Below, piece by piece: positions 10,001-18,352 of a DNA stretch of 59,894 nt (the first letter of the stretch is position 1; each line of letters opens with the position of its first letter). Under the pieces are notes generated by a model. The model saw nothing but the letters and a program-made list of their open reading frames with translations. It was not told the DNA's origin and ran no database searches. Position numbers and translations under genes: made by a program. Origin of the DNA: Legionella septentrionalis (GTDB taxonomy: Bacteria; Pseudomonadota; Gammaproteobacteria; Legionellales; Legionellaceae); assembly GCF_003989745.1 (NCBI RefSeq), contig NZ_RZGS01000012.1, positions 1 through 59,894 of the forward strand, written 5' to 3'.

Positions 10001-13000
10001 ATAAAGGCAGTGCGCGGGTGAGATAAAGGTGGAGCGATTTTGGTGTTTCTTTTGTGCCTGCATGTTGCTCCAGGAAACCCGGTAAAGTGGTGAGTGTGTC
10101 TCCCTTGATTTCAAAATTCGTGAAGAAATGCTCAAAATTTCCCGGATTTAAAACGTAATCAAAGTCTTGAGCCAAGCCTTGTTTAAATTGTACGGTTTCT
10201 TCGCTGAGTAATGGCTCTAACTCATAACCACTTGCGGATTCAATAGTCACTTTGGCAGGAATATTAAATGAGCGGCCGTATAAATCCATCCGTTTTTGGC
10301 TGACGAGCGTATTTAAAGCAAAACGAAAATCAGGAAGATGCCAGGGAGCGTTTTTAAGCACTATTTTTAGGGCAGTGGGCGGTTTTTGCGCTTCCAGTGC
10401 AGCGATTAACGGGCTTGGGCTAAACTGTAAAGCATTCTCTGTTAACTGCCACTTTCCATATAAATGAGCTTGCCAGTTGGATTCATTATAAAAATCAACA
10501 GTAATCGTTTCAAACGTATCGTTTTCAGTCAAGACTGCAGGGAGAGATACTGCAGGGATATCAAGCCCAGCTGGCATTTCCATGATGTGGTGCTGGCGGG
10601 AGCTGAAATCACTGCCTGAATATAAATTCGGATCATTGATATTTTGTAGTCCCAAAACAACGGCTTTAAGCGGAACGTTAGTACCGTCAGCACGCCTTGT
10701 TTCATCAAGGATCGTATTGGCCTGGACTAATTCCTGCGGGGTGAAATTGCTCCAATTGACTACGATGATGGGCGCTTTATTTTCATGTTCATGTAAAAAT
10801 TGCGATAAAGGACTGCCTTTTTCAATGTGTCCTTTTCCATTTTTATCCAGTTTGATGCAGTGGGTGGCACATTTTAAGTCATCCATGTTATTGATGATAA
10901 ATAAGCCGCGGTTTTGAGCAAGGTTTGAGCTTTGTAGATGATGGATGTAGTTTTGTAAATCTACCTGACTTTGCAAATAAAGAAGAACATTTTCTTGTTG
11001 ATGGCTGAATAATGATAAGTCAAGTTGTTCTAGAGACGAAATCTTTGCGGGATTTTTAGCTTCCCAGGTTTTAAAGCGGCCATGCTCGGGAAGTTTTGGT
11101 TTTTGTTTATGAGCATTGGACAGGAAAAAATCCAGATCAGTTATATTTTCCAATGTTTTTTGTGCTTTGGAAAGCTTTTGAGCGACCGGTTTTTTAGCTT
11201 CTACTCCTTGCGTTTCTTGTGCTGCTTCTACAGATTTTTTTGATACTTCTGAAGGCTTTGGCGTGATTGGTTTTCTTGCTTCTTCTGCCTGTATTTGTTT
11301 CGCTTGTTCTGCAGCAATAATTTTTTCTTCAATTTTGTGCAAAAGTGGATCTTTTTTAAAATTTTGTTCCAAATCATTCAGGTTTTGTTCAATATTTTTT
11401 TTAGGTTTTACTGGAGCATAGGCTGGAATGGTTTCCATTATATTTAAAATCAACGCTGTAAATTGCGTATTTTCCTTTTTTAAAATGCTTGCAAGTTCAT
11501 TGGCTTCAGGCTCGGACAATGCTTCCAGATTTTTCTTTATTTTTGCTGTAAATTCAGCCTTCAGCACCACAGCAGCTCGCTCAAGCAAGTCTAGTGTTTT
11601 TTCACGGCTTGGAGGATTTAGCAAACCCTGCTGCCAGAATGGTTTATCTTCATTGCTGAGCCAGAACAAACCTTCCAAAGCTTTTTTAGATAGATGGTTG
11701 GGGTTTATAGCTTGTAGTTTCGTTGTGTCTTTTTCCGCAAGAAGGAGATAAAAACCGCCATCTGCAATAAACGCATCGATGTGTTCGGTCTCAAGAGACC
11801 AGGTGGCTTTCGGCAATTCATGAAACGAGAGTACCCTCAAGCCATGGCCCTGAGTTTCGTAAATTTGCTTGACCAGTTTGACTATATCTTGTCGTTTAAA
11901 TTGTTTGGCGGTACCTGCCTGAAAATTAGGATCAAAGAAATGCCATGTATTGTCTTTAAAAAGTAGGCACGTGCGATGCCAGGCATTGGCAATGTAAATG
12001 GGGTGGCGTGGGGGATTGGCCAATATTTGCGGCAGGTTATTAACCGGGATGGCTTGAGTTTCAGGCCAGCGAATCTGGTATTTTAAAGCATAGTGCAACA
12101 ATTCTTTCAGCAACGGCTCTATCTCTCTGGGGCAAGAGCGTTTGCTCCAATCCCTTAGCTTATCTAGTTTTTTCGTCCAGGCTGCTTCATTTTCTGTTGC
12201 TACGGTATCGGCATACCACTTGGAAACAGCTTGGCAGATGCCTTTATCAAACTCAGGAAAAAGAGGGGCCAGTTCAGGATGTTTTAACTGGCAATATGCT
12301 TTTAAGCGATCAATGAGCATGGATTGAGACCAGCTATTTTTTTCCTGTTTGTCAACAGAAGGTTGTTGGGGTGCCATTGGCGGCTGAAAAACAGGGTCGC
12401 GCGGTTGCACAGGTTGTATGGTTTCACCTGCTTCAGCTTCATTCGCCGTAATCGGCACAGACGGGCGGATGCGGGGTAGCCCTTTAATTTTGGGCTCTGT
12501 TGCCAGAAAAATTTCGAACTCTTCTCGCTCACCATGTACTTCTGTTTCCGATAAATCAAATTCACAGTGCGGGGCTGCTGCGATCAGCGCCATTAGATTT
12601 TCCAGGGAAATCACGATACGAGAAAACTTTGCGCTATTTAAATAAGGTAAGCTTGGAAAATTGAGAGGGCTTGTTAAAACTAAATCGCTTATCTCTAGTT
12701 TTTTCAGATTTGGAGCATGGGCAATAAAATCTAGGAATAATTGATCCGAGCCGTAATCTAATATTAATTGATTTAAGTTGTTTAGGTTATTGAAGTTGGG
12801 GGTTGATGTCCAATTGCAAATTCCGTGCCCTTCTATTTTTTGCACATTGGGCAAATGATTTAACAGGTTGGATTGATTGCCATAACATTCCCTCATGATC
12901 AATTTTTCAACCGAAGGAATATCTTCCTTCAATTGTAAACTTTCATTATTTCCATGAAGGTCTATTTCTTTTAAAGATTTGCACGCAGGCAAAAATTTTG

Positions 13001-15671
13001 CCAGGAATGGTGATTTTGTTGTGTTGACGTATGTACCGCTAAATTTCCCTAATGAATAGTCACCTTCCAGCTCATCCCGTATTGCCAAAGTACTGGAAAT
13101 TTTTAATTCGCCGTCTTGTCCTAGAAGAGAGGTAAAATTTCTCAAAGTCGAATTCGTACAAGAGCAATTTCTTAATGTAATTTCCCTAAGAGCAGGCAAA
13201 GAGAGAGTAAAATTATCAGGAAACTTTACGTTGTTGATATTTAGCGCAGTAATAGGAGCAGGTATGGCGGTGATAATGCCGCCTAGCTCTTCTTCAGAAA
13301 TATCACCCGAAATGAGAGTGATTAATAACAGGCCTTGGTTATAATCAATTCTCACCACGCCTGCTTTTAAATGAAGATCAAAATGCCCCTCGGAAAATTG
13401 ATTTGGATGTAATTGTTCTGCAAAGGATTGATATTGTGGTAAAGAGAGGATTATCCCATACAGGCAAAGCCGCAAGAAGGTTTTCCCCGTTGGCACCCGC
13501 CATTCCTCGGGTAACGGTTGACTGGTATTTGTAGTAACAGCCAAGTCAATAGGCAGGCTGCTGGTTTGGATGATTTTTTCATATAATTGTGCGTCGAATT
13601 CATACTCTATCCTAACGACCGATGCTCCATTTTTTTTATGAAAACTTGCCATCCCGCCTGGCTCAAACATGCAGCGGCAGGAAAAATCAAAAGGATATTG
13701 GGCAGCAGCTTCCAAAACTTTATGAAAGTTAGCATCTAAAGTATCTCCCCAATTGATCTTAAGTTCGTGTAATTTTTCGAAATTAATGTCGGGTAATAAA
13801 GATAAATCATCCAGAGTTAAAATAAATTTATTACTGTCAGCCTGAAGAATGGATTCGATTTCTTTTTTACTAAACTGTTGGGCAATATCCTTTGTGTAAT
13901 CAACCCGGCTTAAACCCGTTTGTTTAGGCAATTGCAAATTAGTTTCTTGTTCAGGAGCTGCAAGTATTTGTAAATTTGTAAAATCAAATTCACGAAGCTT
14001 TGGGGCATTCAGCAGGAAGCTGAGAAAAGCAGATTTAGTCAACTGCAATTTTTCCGGGATAATAATTTGTTTTAATTCTGGCAAATTAGGAGTTGACTCT
14101 TCCCCCTTTATTTCTGAAACCCCGGTCAAATCCAGGCTTACTAAAGTAGGGGAGAGCAGGGGAGCAATCAGTTTAGGCACTACGCTGGATGGCTTCCCTA
14201 GTATTCCCAAATGCTTAAGCTTTGCCTGTGGTTTCAGGTGGGTGTCGAAAATAGATTCTAAAAAATAGGTGTTATCTATTTCTAAATGCTCCAGTTCCAA
14301 ATTAGCATTTACTATCTTGATGGTATTGTTGAAGTCAGAATTGGAAATCTTCAGATGTTTTAATTTGGGCAGATCCAGGGAGCTTAATTTACCAATGATG
14401 TTTACATTTTTTAATTCCAATGCGGTTAGGTTCGGGGCATTTTCCAGGATCAATTTAAGTTGTGCCGCCGATATGACGCATGATGTTAGGGTCAATGACC
14501 TTAAATTTGCCAGGGACAGAGCATGTAAATCGGATTTAATGGAACTCCCTTGAATCATGAGGCGTTCTAAGTTTGGTGCAAATTTAAGCGCTTCATGAAA
14601 AGAAAAAACATGCTGTTGACTGGAACTTATGGTGAGTGATTTAAGCGAAGGCGCTAATGGTAAGGTGTCTGCCGGATTGGGTGAATTTCTGTTATTTTCT
14701 CTTTTTATTTCTAGCTTTTCCAATTTTTCAGGCAAAACGAGGGGCTTGAAATTTGTATCATCCGCGATATTGAGCTGCAGCGACTGTAAGGAAGCTGCAT
14801 ATTTTAAAAAAGTTAACCTTTCTGTATACTTCGTCAAATCCGCTGAGAATTTAATTCCCAGATGTTTAACCGGAATTAAATGGATAAAATTAGCCAATAT
14901 ATAAAACCATGCATCGGTTAAATGCAACTTGGTACAGTGAGGTAATTCAGGGGTTATGTTTCTTCCTATTTCTTCGTTGATCTCTGTCTGTGTCAAATCT
15001 ACATAAACCAATTGCCGGCAAAAATCGGGGTTTGCCAGCAGTTTAAGGATGTGGGTTGTGTCTTCTGTAGCTGCGATGCCGGTTTGGAATGTTCCAGTAC
15101 AATGCTCAACATCTAAGTTTAGTACGCAGGCGGTTTTTGGCAATAATTCAATTCTCCTTTTAAGATCTCGACTCCTTTCCAGAAAACTTGAGCTGGCTGC
15201 TATTTGTTTTGTATTCAATTCATCAGCTTCCAGGCCGCTTAGTTTGTTGACATATTCATAATCGATAATAAAGGTTTTATCGTTTTCAATTTTATGTTTG
15301 CTGAGTAACTCACTTAACTGCCGACGATTAATCCTGGGAGGGGTAGAAGATAATTGTTTGGCATTGGTTATTTTTTGCAGGCGCTCGCCCACCACTTGGT
15401 AAACTTCGAAATCGTAATTTAAAAAATGGTTAATTTCATCGGTGGGATTTTGGTTTCGTGGTATGTTTTCTGAGCTTCTCCAAACATCATAAAAAATTAT
15501 TTTTTTCTTTTCTTTTCGTGCGATTGCCTCTGATGTTTGATAAAAAAAGTCGCGTTGCCCATTAATAGCCCGCTCGAGGGCAAACAAAGGAGTTGGAGTT
15601 TCACTAAAAGAAACTCCTTGAGCATTCTCTTCATAATAGAAAGATCCTGCAGCCAGCAAATTAAAGAACAT
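7002..15671 (-). CDS. giant LRR / YopT-like protease-like / multi-AAA+ protein
   Basis: A single uninterrupted frame encodes 2889 residues. Residues about 210-720 and 780-1085 hold eukaryote-style leucine-rich repeats (LKSLTIS, LERLMIQ, LTALELKN and so on). Residues about 1125-1265 carry a Cys-His-Asp set laid out as in YopT/C58 cysteine proteases: GICQAVSKWY with C1146, AWHRTC with H1232, HFFDPNF with D1247. A Lys/Glu/Ala-rich linker follows (about 1370-1530). Two AAA+ modules of the AAA_5 (MoxR/midasin/dynein) type are intact. The first has Walker A GKTGVGKSS at 2168 and Walker B LFIDEAN; the second has Walker A GEPGVGKSQ at 2440, Walker B VVIIDEFN, sensor GTQNP and an arginine-finger-like QRR. 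Residues about 1580-1690 and 1990-2060 look like decayed AAA modules. The C-terminus is a charged linker and helix. There is no signal peptide or membrane segment. The ATG at 15671 follows GAGGT. Function is unknown; a Dot/Icm effector or a host-interaction machine is inference. Confidence 0.85.
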   Translation of the reverse strand: MFFNLLAAGSFYYEENAQGVSFSETPTPLFALERAINGQRDFFYQTSEAIARKEKKKIIFYDVWRSSENIPRNQNPTDEINHFLNYDFEVYQVVGERLQKITNAKQLSSTPPRINRRQLSELLSKHKIENDKTFIIDYEYVNKLSGLEADELNTKQIAASSSFLERSRDLKRRIELLPKTACVLNLDVEHCTGTFQTGIAATEDTTHILKLLANPDFCRQLVYVDLTQTEINEEIGRNITPELPHCTKLHLTDAWFYILANFIHLIPVKHLGIKFSADLTKYTERLTFLKYAASLQSLQLNIADDTNFKPLVLPEKLEKLEIKRENNRNSPNPADTLPLAPSLKSLTISSSQQHVFSFHEALKFAPNLERLMIQGSSIKSDLHALSLANLRSLTLTSCVISAAQLKLILENAPNLTALELKNVNIIGKLSSLDLPKLKHLKISNSDFNNTIKIVNANLELEHLEIDNTYFLESIFDTHLKPQAKLKHLGILGKPSSVVPKLIAPLLSPTLVSLDLTGVSEIKGEESTPNLPELKQIIIPEKLQLTKSAFLSFLLNAPKLREFDFTNLQILAAPEQETNLQLPKQTGLSRVDYTKDIAQQFSKKEIESILQADSNKFILTLDDLSLLPDINFEKLHELKINWGDTLDANFHKVLEAAAQYPFDFSCRCMFEPGGMASFHKKNGASVVRIEYEFDAQLYEKIIQTSSLPIDLAVTTNTSQPLPEEWRVPTGKTFLRLCLYGIILSLPQYQSFAEQLHPNQFSEGHFDLHLKAGVVRIDYNQGLLLITLISGDISEEELGGIITAIPAPITALNINNVKFPDNFTLSLPALREITLRNCSCTNSTLRNFTSLLGQDGELKISSTLAIRDELEGDYSLGKFSGTYVNTTKSPFLAKFLPACKSLKEIDLHGNNESLQLKEDIPSVEKLIMRECYGNQSNLLNHLPNVQKIEGHGICNWTSTPNFNNLNNLNQLILDYGSDQLFLDFIAHAPNLKKLEISDLVLTSPLNFPSLPYLNSAKFSRIVISLENLMALIAAAPHCEFDLSETEVHGEREEFEIFLATEPKIKGLPRIRPSVPITANEAEAGETIQPVQPRDPVFQPPMAPQQPSVDKQEKNSWSQSMLIDRLKAYCQLKHPELAPLFPEFDKGICQAVSKWYADTVATENEAAWTKKLDKLRDWSKRSCPREIEPLLKELLHYALKYQIRWPETQAIPVNNLPQILANPPRHPIYIANAWHRTCLLFKDNTWHFFDPNFQAGTAKQFKRQDIVKLVKQIYETQGHGLRVLSFHELPKATWSLETEHIDAFIADGGFYLLLAEKDTTKLQAINPNHLSKKALEGLFWLSNEDKPFWQQGLLNPPSREKTLDLLERAAVVLKAEFTAKIKKNLEALSEPEANELASILKKENTQFTALILNIMETIPAYAPVKPKKNIEQNLNDLEQNFKKDPLLHKIEEKIIAAEQAKQIQAEEARKPITPKPSEVSKKSVEAAQETQGVEAKKPVAQKLSKAQKTLENITDLDFFLSNAHKQKPKLPEHGRFKTWEAKNPAKISSLEQLDLSLFSHQQENVLLYLQSQVDLQNYIHHLQSSNLAQNRGLFIINNMDDLKCATHCIKLDKNGKGHIEKGSPLSQFLHEHENKAPIIVVNWSNFTPQELVQANTILDETRRADGTNVPLKAVVLGLQNINDPNLYSGSDFSSRQHHIMEMPAGLDIPAVSLPAVLTENDTFETITVDFYNESNWQAHLYGKWQLTENALQFSPSPLIAALEAQKPPTALKIVLKNAPWHLPDFRFALNTLVSQKRMDLYGRSFNIPAKVTIESASGYELEPLLSEETVQFKQGLAQDFDYVLNPGNFEHFFTNFEIKGDTLTTLPGFLEQHAGTKETPKSLHLYLTRALPLSSFARLLTAAKHQHCQLNITLAAGVALPEEVAKRVKITPLQEKSLIKNAHNPQVVISNDLALSKKILQKETSFNQVINLSELTKSDIFYAIEGKSNGTNLAFREKISSIWQALRQGESVLLTGKLTPEIADSLAPLFKENGGTYHNGQIETYQGKLVLLTDSAELLSFSPHKVEKHISLKERLDALASKQKERLLQHYAPQQLEAFSYSYLETLANETSLPADPAALRTPLYHLPEELPASLDVVFDLSEEKASQFEASRKEEVLAALKKQPVLFLSGKTGVGKSSFMNSLAAEKNISVHFENIETWAKAKDGLQILFIDEANLEHTDWSSFEDLYSLPKGIYHKGVYYPLSANHVVIFAGNPASYGGERSMPRLFIEHPNVVTFKNMTDAYLYQRVLKSLLNGVNEAEKAGKLFLKTYRKILTFDETAISARELLMMAQLLKAKTVPQDEYERAKHSAYQIALMVLNKEQHVPFQNWFKETFGSLSEEKIAFPKTVGHPGAREEDKFLLTSTHQPVYQSLFEMIKIRENKQKENLKDVPVGISGIVLEGEPGVGKSQLVKQVLLSEGYEEKHIKDSKPFNLADEKEEIEKNGASKQFYYLPASMSVSAKINVLNRAFHEGAVVIIDEFNTSVMLERMMNALLMGRDLQNRTALNPGFTLIGTQNPMSMAGRRQPSLALQRRLLQCNYPDYTTAEMVAVLQHRGLNEKEACHLVFDFLESRRYARSLNLNPEPSFRDLLKAGKETLLAQAKAVTIAVEAPVNQEDKASLEQGMLQDLQLPHTQEVLTSAHQAEDNLEPHKKLPVEEKITVASQDNQSIAPHKEVISEMGTPSHDTQLPMDKNPEKISVAPSANVNASNPENIKADKTSPYDPTLFKSATNQKLSSVKNYYKFGKDPRNHRYIVEVDHLPEKGDQLKGKILKNLRKALNLAIADSSSLQELDSEITRIKKDYEFELNTLKTAQDITTWLFGLRTDSFKAFEKMCKDAREIVIKNASSPKL

Positions 15672-15719
15672 ACATACCTCAAGAAGGCGAAACCTGGAGT
15701 GAGCAATTTTGTAGTTATT

Positions 15720-15748
15720 ATTATAGCAATTAGCTATATTTTTGTCCT
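15720..15748 (-). promoter_or_regulatory. sigma70-like promoter of the giant gene
   Basis: On the minus strand, AGGACA (15748-15743) and a perfect TATAAT (15725-15720) are spaced by 17 bases. Transcription would begin near 15713 and give a leader of about 40 bases before the GAGGT-ATG start at 15671. Confidence 0.5.
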
Positions 15749-15902
15749 TAAAAATCTTATTTTTGCCTTGGCGTGTATTAAAAAAACAAATAGGACATTT
15801 ATAAATTTCTCATTTATAAAAATGGGCAAGTCTTAGCATTATATTATTTGAACATGCTACTTGTTTTTGTATACTAGCGTTCTTTCTTATTGGGTATGTT
15901 TT

Positions 15903-16232
15903 ATGGCTAACAAAACGCTGTATCGCATCATGTTTTCCTATGCCGAGGCAGTGTACGAAATTTACGCACGGCAAGTCCAGGAAAGCAGTATGTTTGGCTT
16001 TCTCGAAGTCGAAGAGTTTGTGTTCGGCGAAAACACTTCTCTGGTTGTCGATCCTTCCGAGGAGCGATTAAAGTTGGAATTTAATAATGTTAAACGCACC
16101 TATATTCCTGTGTACTCTATTCTTCGCATTGACGAAGTCAGTAAGCAGGGAGTTGCTAAAGTTCGTGATAAAACCCCACCAGAGACAAGTAAGGTAAGCA
16201 TGTTTCCCGTTCCCGGCAAATCTAGAGATTGA
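15903..16232 (+). CDS. DUF1820 family protein
   Basis: A 109-residue cytoplasmic protein of the DUF1820 family, small and conserved in gammaproteobacteria, with no known function. The body [20 protein letters not shown] and the central [12 protein letters not shown] are characteristic. It is mostly beta strand by residue pattern and ends in a polar tail (PVPGKSRD). I start at the ATG at 15903, since the 14 extra upstream codons are not family-like. The hpt gene follows after 7 bases, so the two are probably cotranscribed. Confidence 0.8.
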   Translation: MANKTLYRIMFSYAEAVYEIYARQVQESSMFGFLEVEEFVFGENTSLVVDPSEERLKLEFNNVKRTYIPVYSILRIDEVSKQGVAKVRDKTPPETSKVSMFPVPGKSRD

Positions 16233-16239
16233 GAAAATA

Positions 16240-16800
16240 ATGACAATTCCAAGTAAAATTCAAGAAGTTTATGAGAAATCCACCCGCCTTTTCACTACGA
16301 AAGAAGTTGAAGCGGCACTGGATAGAATGGCCATCAACATCCATCAACGGCTGCATGATAAAAATCCGGTTATTATCTGTGTCATGATCGGCGGATTGGT
16401 GCCTATGGGGAATTTATTGCCGCGCCTTGATTTTCCTCTGGAAGTTGATTACGTGCATGCAACGCGCTACTGTGGGGAAATAAAAGGCGGCGAATTACAT
16501 TGGAAAGTCAAGCCCAGTCTGGACTTGCGTGGCCGTACTGTTTTAGTGGTGGATGACATACTGGATGGTGGCGTAACATTAGCCGCTATTTTGGCTGAGG
16601 TCAAAGCAATGGGAGCAGCAGAAGTTTTAAGCGCAGTACTGGTAGACAAACATCATAAGCGCGTGGAAAACGGTTTGGAAAATGCCGATTTTGTTGGCTT
16701 GCAAGTAGATGATCATTATATTTTTGGCTATGGCATGGATTACGAAGAGTATTTACGCAATGCTCCCGGAATATTCGTAGTTGCTCCAGAGCACGAATAA
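16240..16800 (+). CDS. hpt: hypoxanthine-guanine phosphoribosyltransferase
   Basis: This 186-residue purine-salvage enzyme joins hypoxanthine or guanine to PRPP to give IMP or GMP. The PRPP-binding loop [13 protein letters not shown] lies at about residues 100-112, the flexible-loop region at about 65-85 ([19 protein letters not shown]), and the base-recognition VDKHHKR and [18 protein letters not shown] near the C-terminus. Length and motif order match bacterial type I PRTases of the HPRT group. Which purine is preferred cannot be read from the sequence. Confidence 0.93.
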   Translation: MTIPSKIQEVYEKSTRLFTTKEVEAALDRMAINIHQRLHDKNPVIICVMIGGLVPMGNLLPRLDFPLEVDYVHATRYCGEIKGGELHWKVKPSLDLRGRTVLVVDDILDGGVTLAAILAEVKAMGAAEVLSAVLVDKHHKRVENGLENADFVGLQVDDHYIFGYGMDYEEYLRNAPGIFVVAPEHE

Positions 16801-16814
16801 AGTTCACCATAATG

Positions 16815-16848
16815 GTAATCTGGTTTGCGCAAAATACAACCAGATTAC
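16815..16848 (+). terminator. strong hairpin after hpt
   Basis: GTAATCTGGTT at 16815-16825 pairs perfectly with AACCAGATTAC at 16838-16848 (11 bp, 12-base loop). It lies 15 bases after the hpt stop and between convergent genes, so it could end transcription from both sides. The T run after it is weak. Confidence 0.55.
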
Positions 16849-16915
16849 TATTCTTGCATGCTTTTGTATTCCAAGGCTTAATAAAAACGTATTACTGCAG
16901 CATCAGAATATGGCA

Positions 16916-17614
16916 TTAACTGACCTTGGGCACGGGAAATTGATGCAAAGCCATGGATATTTCTTTATAAAGCTCTGGCAACCAGCGCGGCTGCGCAAAA
17001 TTGGTTGTTGCTGGCTTTTCTTTCCTAAGATCATTCGGCGCAATGATGACTTTAACGTGATTTAAGCCTACTCTTCTTGCCAATAAAAATAATTGATCAA
17101 TGGCTTTATCGCCGACGGCAAGACAGCCAACGGATGAAGCTTTACCATGCAGGAAAATATTGCCACCCAACTGCTTCCGGCCATCTTTAATCGCCTGCAA
17201 TCTATCGAAATGATTTGGATAATTGATCATCATGGATAAATGGTGCGAGCTAAATGGATTAAATGAAGTTAAACGATAAACGCCTTCCGGGATCTGGTAG
17301 TCGTGCTCTTTGAGTTTAGGGCCCAGCCGGCCACTAAATGCTGTCAAAGGATAGGTGTGAATATATCGCCAGGAAGTATTGGCATCCTTTGCCCATAGTT
17401 GTATATGCCTTTCTTTCTTAAAGGCGAGCAGGGCAATTTCTTTAGGAGGGTAGGATATCTGTGCTTTGGCAAACATCCGTTTAAGTTGTGGTTCAAAATG
17501 CAACCCGTAGCGTTTGATTGCATTGTCAATAGCTTTGTCGAGACTAACTTTGGGCGCCATGGCATGCACAGCCATATGGTGCAACAATAATAAGCATAAA
17601 ATGATATATCGCAT
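16916..17614 (-). CDS. YafK-like murein L,D-transpeptidase
   Basis: This 232-residue exported protein has a signal peptide (MRYIILCLLLLHHMAVHAMA) and a YkuD catalytic domain. The active site is FLHGKASSVGCLAVGD, with the H-x-x-x-S-x-G-C arrangement and the nucleophilic Cys of VGCLAVG. Upstream sequence (LALLAFKKERHIQLWAK; IPEGVYRLTSFNP) is typical of the YafK (DpaA) branch. That branch either forms 3-3 cross-links or detaches lipoprotein from peptidoglycan; which one applies here cannot be decided. Start is the ATG at 17614, where the signal peptide begins. It follows lssZ by 72 bases on the same strand. Confidence 0.85.
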   Translation of the reverse strand: MRYIILCLLLLHHMAVHAMAPKVSLDKAIDNAIKRYGLHFEPQLKRMFAKAQISYPPKEIALLAFKKERHIQLWAKDANTSWRYIHTYPLTAFSGRLGPKLKEHDYQIPEGVYRLTSFNPFSSHHLSMMINYPNHFDRLQAIKDGRKQLGGNIFLHGKASSVGCLAVGDKAIDQLFLLARRVGLNHVKVIIAPNDLRKEKPATTNFAQPRWLPELYKEISMALHQFPVPKVS

Positions 17615-17686
17615 AGCAGTATAAGACTTAATTTTTACCGATAGTAGCAAAATTAAAGCAATGGAACAATTTATAAGCAGCACATT

Positions 17687-18295
17687 TTAGTTTTTATCCT
17701 TCTTGGGCGTTAGTTTTTCAATTTCAACTGGCCGGTTTAGTTGACGAATAATAAATTCCGGAGGGGTGTCCAAATTCCCCACGGATGGAATTAACCCGTA
17801 ATGGTTTGGACATAAATAACTTACCTTACCATTAGAACCTATTTTGTAAAATACAAAACGGTTATTACAATATTCCGCTGGGGTAAAGGTAACAACTTCC
17901 ATGAGTGCGGTACCAGGAAGGCGGCTCTCCACGAAACGGGCATTTATCCACAAGTTGATGAGCAATAAAGCACTACCGGTAATGACCAAGGCTGCAATAA
18001 ATCCAATGAGATAGCGAACATATTTTCCCTGGAAGGAGGAAACGTTGAAGCAAACATATAAAAAGGCAATGACTGCAATCACTATATTTAAGGAATATAA
18101 GAGGGCATTTTTATAATTAAAGTAAGTGCCGAAAATTTCACCACCAGCTCCATGGTAGGAAATTAGCAAAGCCACTAATGAAAGCCAGAGTGCAATCAGG
18201 ATGTAATTAAGAAGATTTTTACTTAAGCCTAAGAGCAGAAAAACCAAGCATAAAAAGGGTAATAAATAATTAATTACACCAGTTAGTACAATCAT
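17687..18295 (-). CDS. lssZ: LssZ-like inner-membrane protein
   Basis: A 202-residue membrane protein with about four hydrophobic helices in the first 130 residues, then a periplasmic-looking tail with two cysteines (AEYCNNRFVFYKIG; VSYLCPNHYGL). It resembles LssZ, encoded beside lssY in the L. pneumophila lss locus. Its function is unknown. Start at 18295 (MIVLTGVINY) is supported by AAGGA six bases upstream; a longer frame begins nine codons earlier. Neighbouring lssA, lssB and lssD, which encode the type I exporter, are absent here. Confidence 0.7.
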   Translation of the reverse strand: MIVLTGVINYLLPFLCLVFLLLGLSKNLLNYILIALWLSLVALLISYHGAGGEIFGTYFNYKNALLYSLNIVIAVIAFLYVCFNVSSFQGKYVRYLIGFIAALVITGSALLLINLWINARFVESRLPGTALMEVVTFTPAEYCNNRFVFYKIGSNGKVSYLCPNHYGLIPSVGNLDTPPEFIIRQLNRPVEIEKLTPKKDKN

Positions 18296-18352
18296 CGCAA
18301 ATCCTTGCTCCTTAAGATGCATTCATTTTATCCTAGAAAAAACAAGTTGTCG

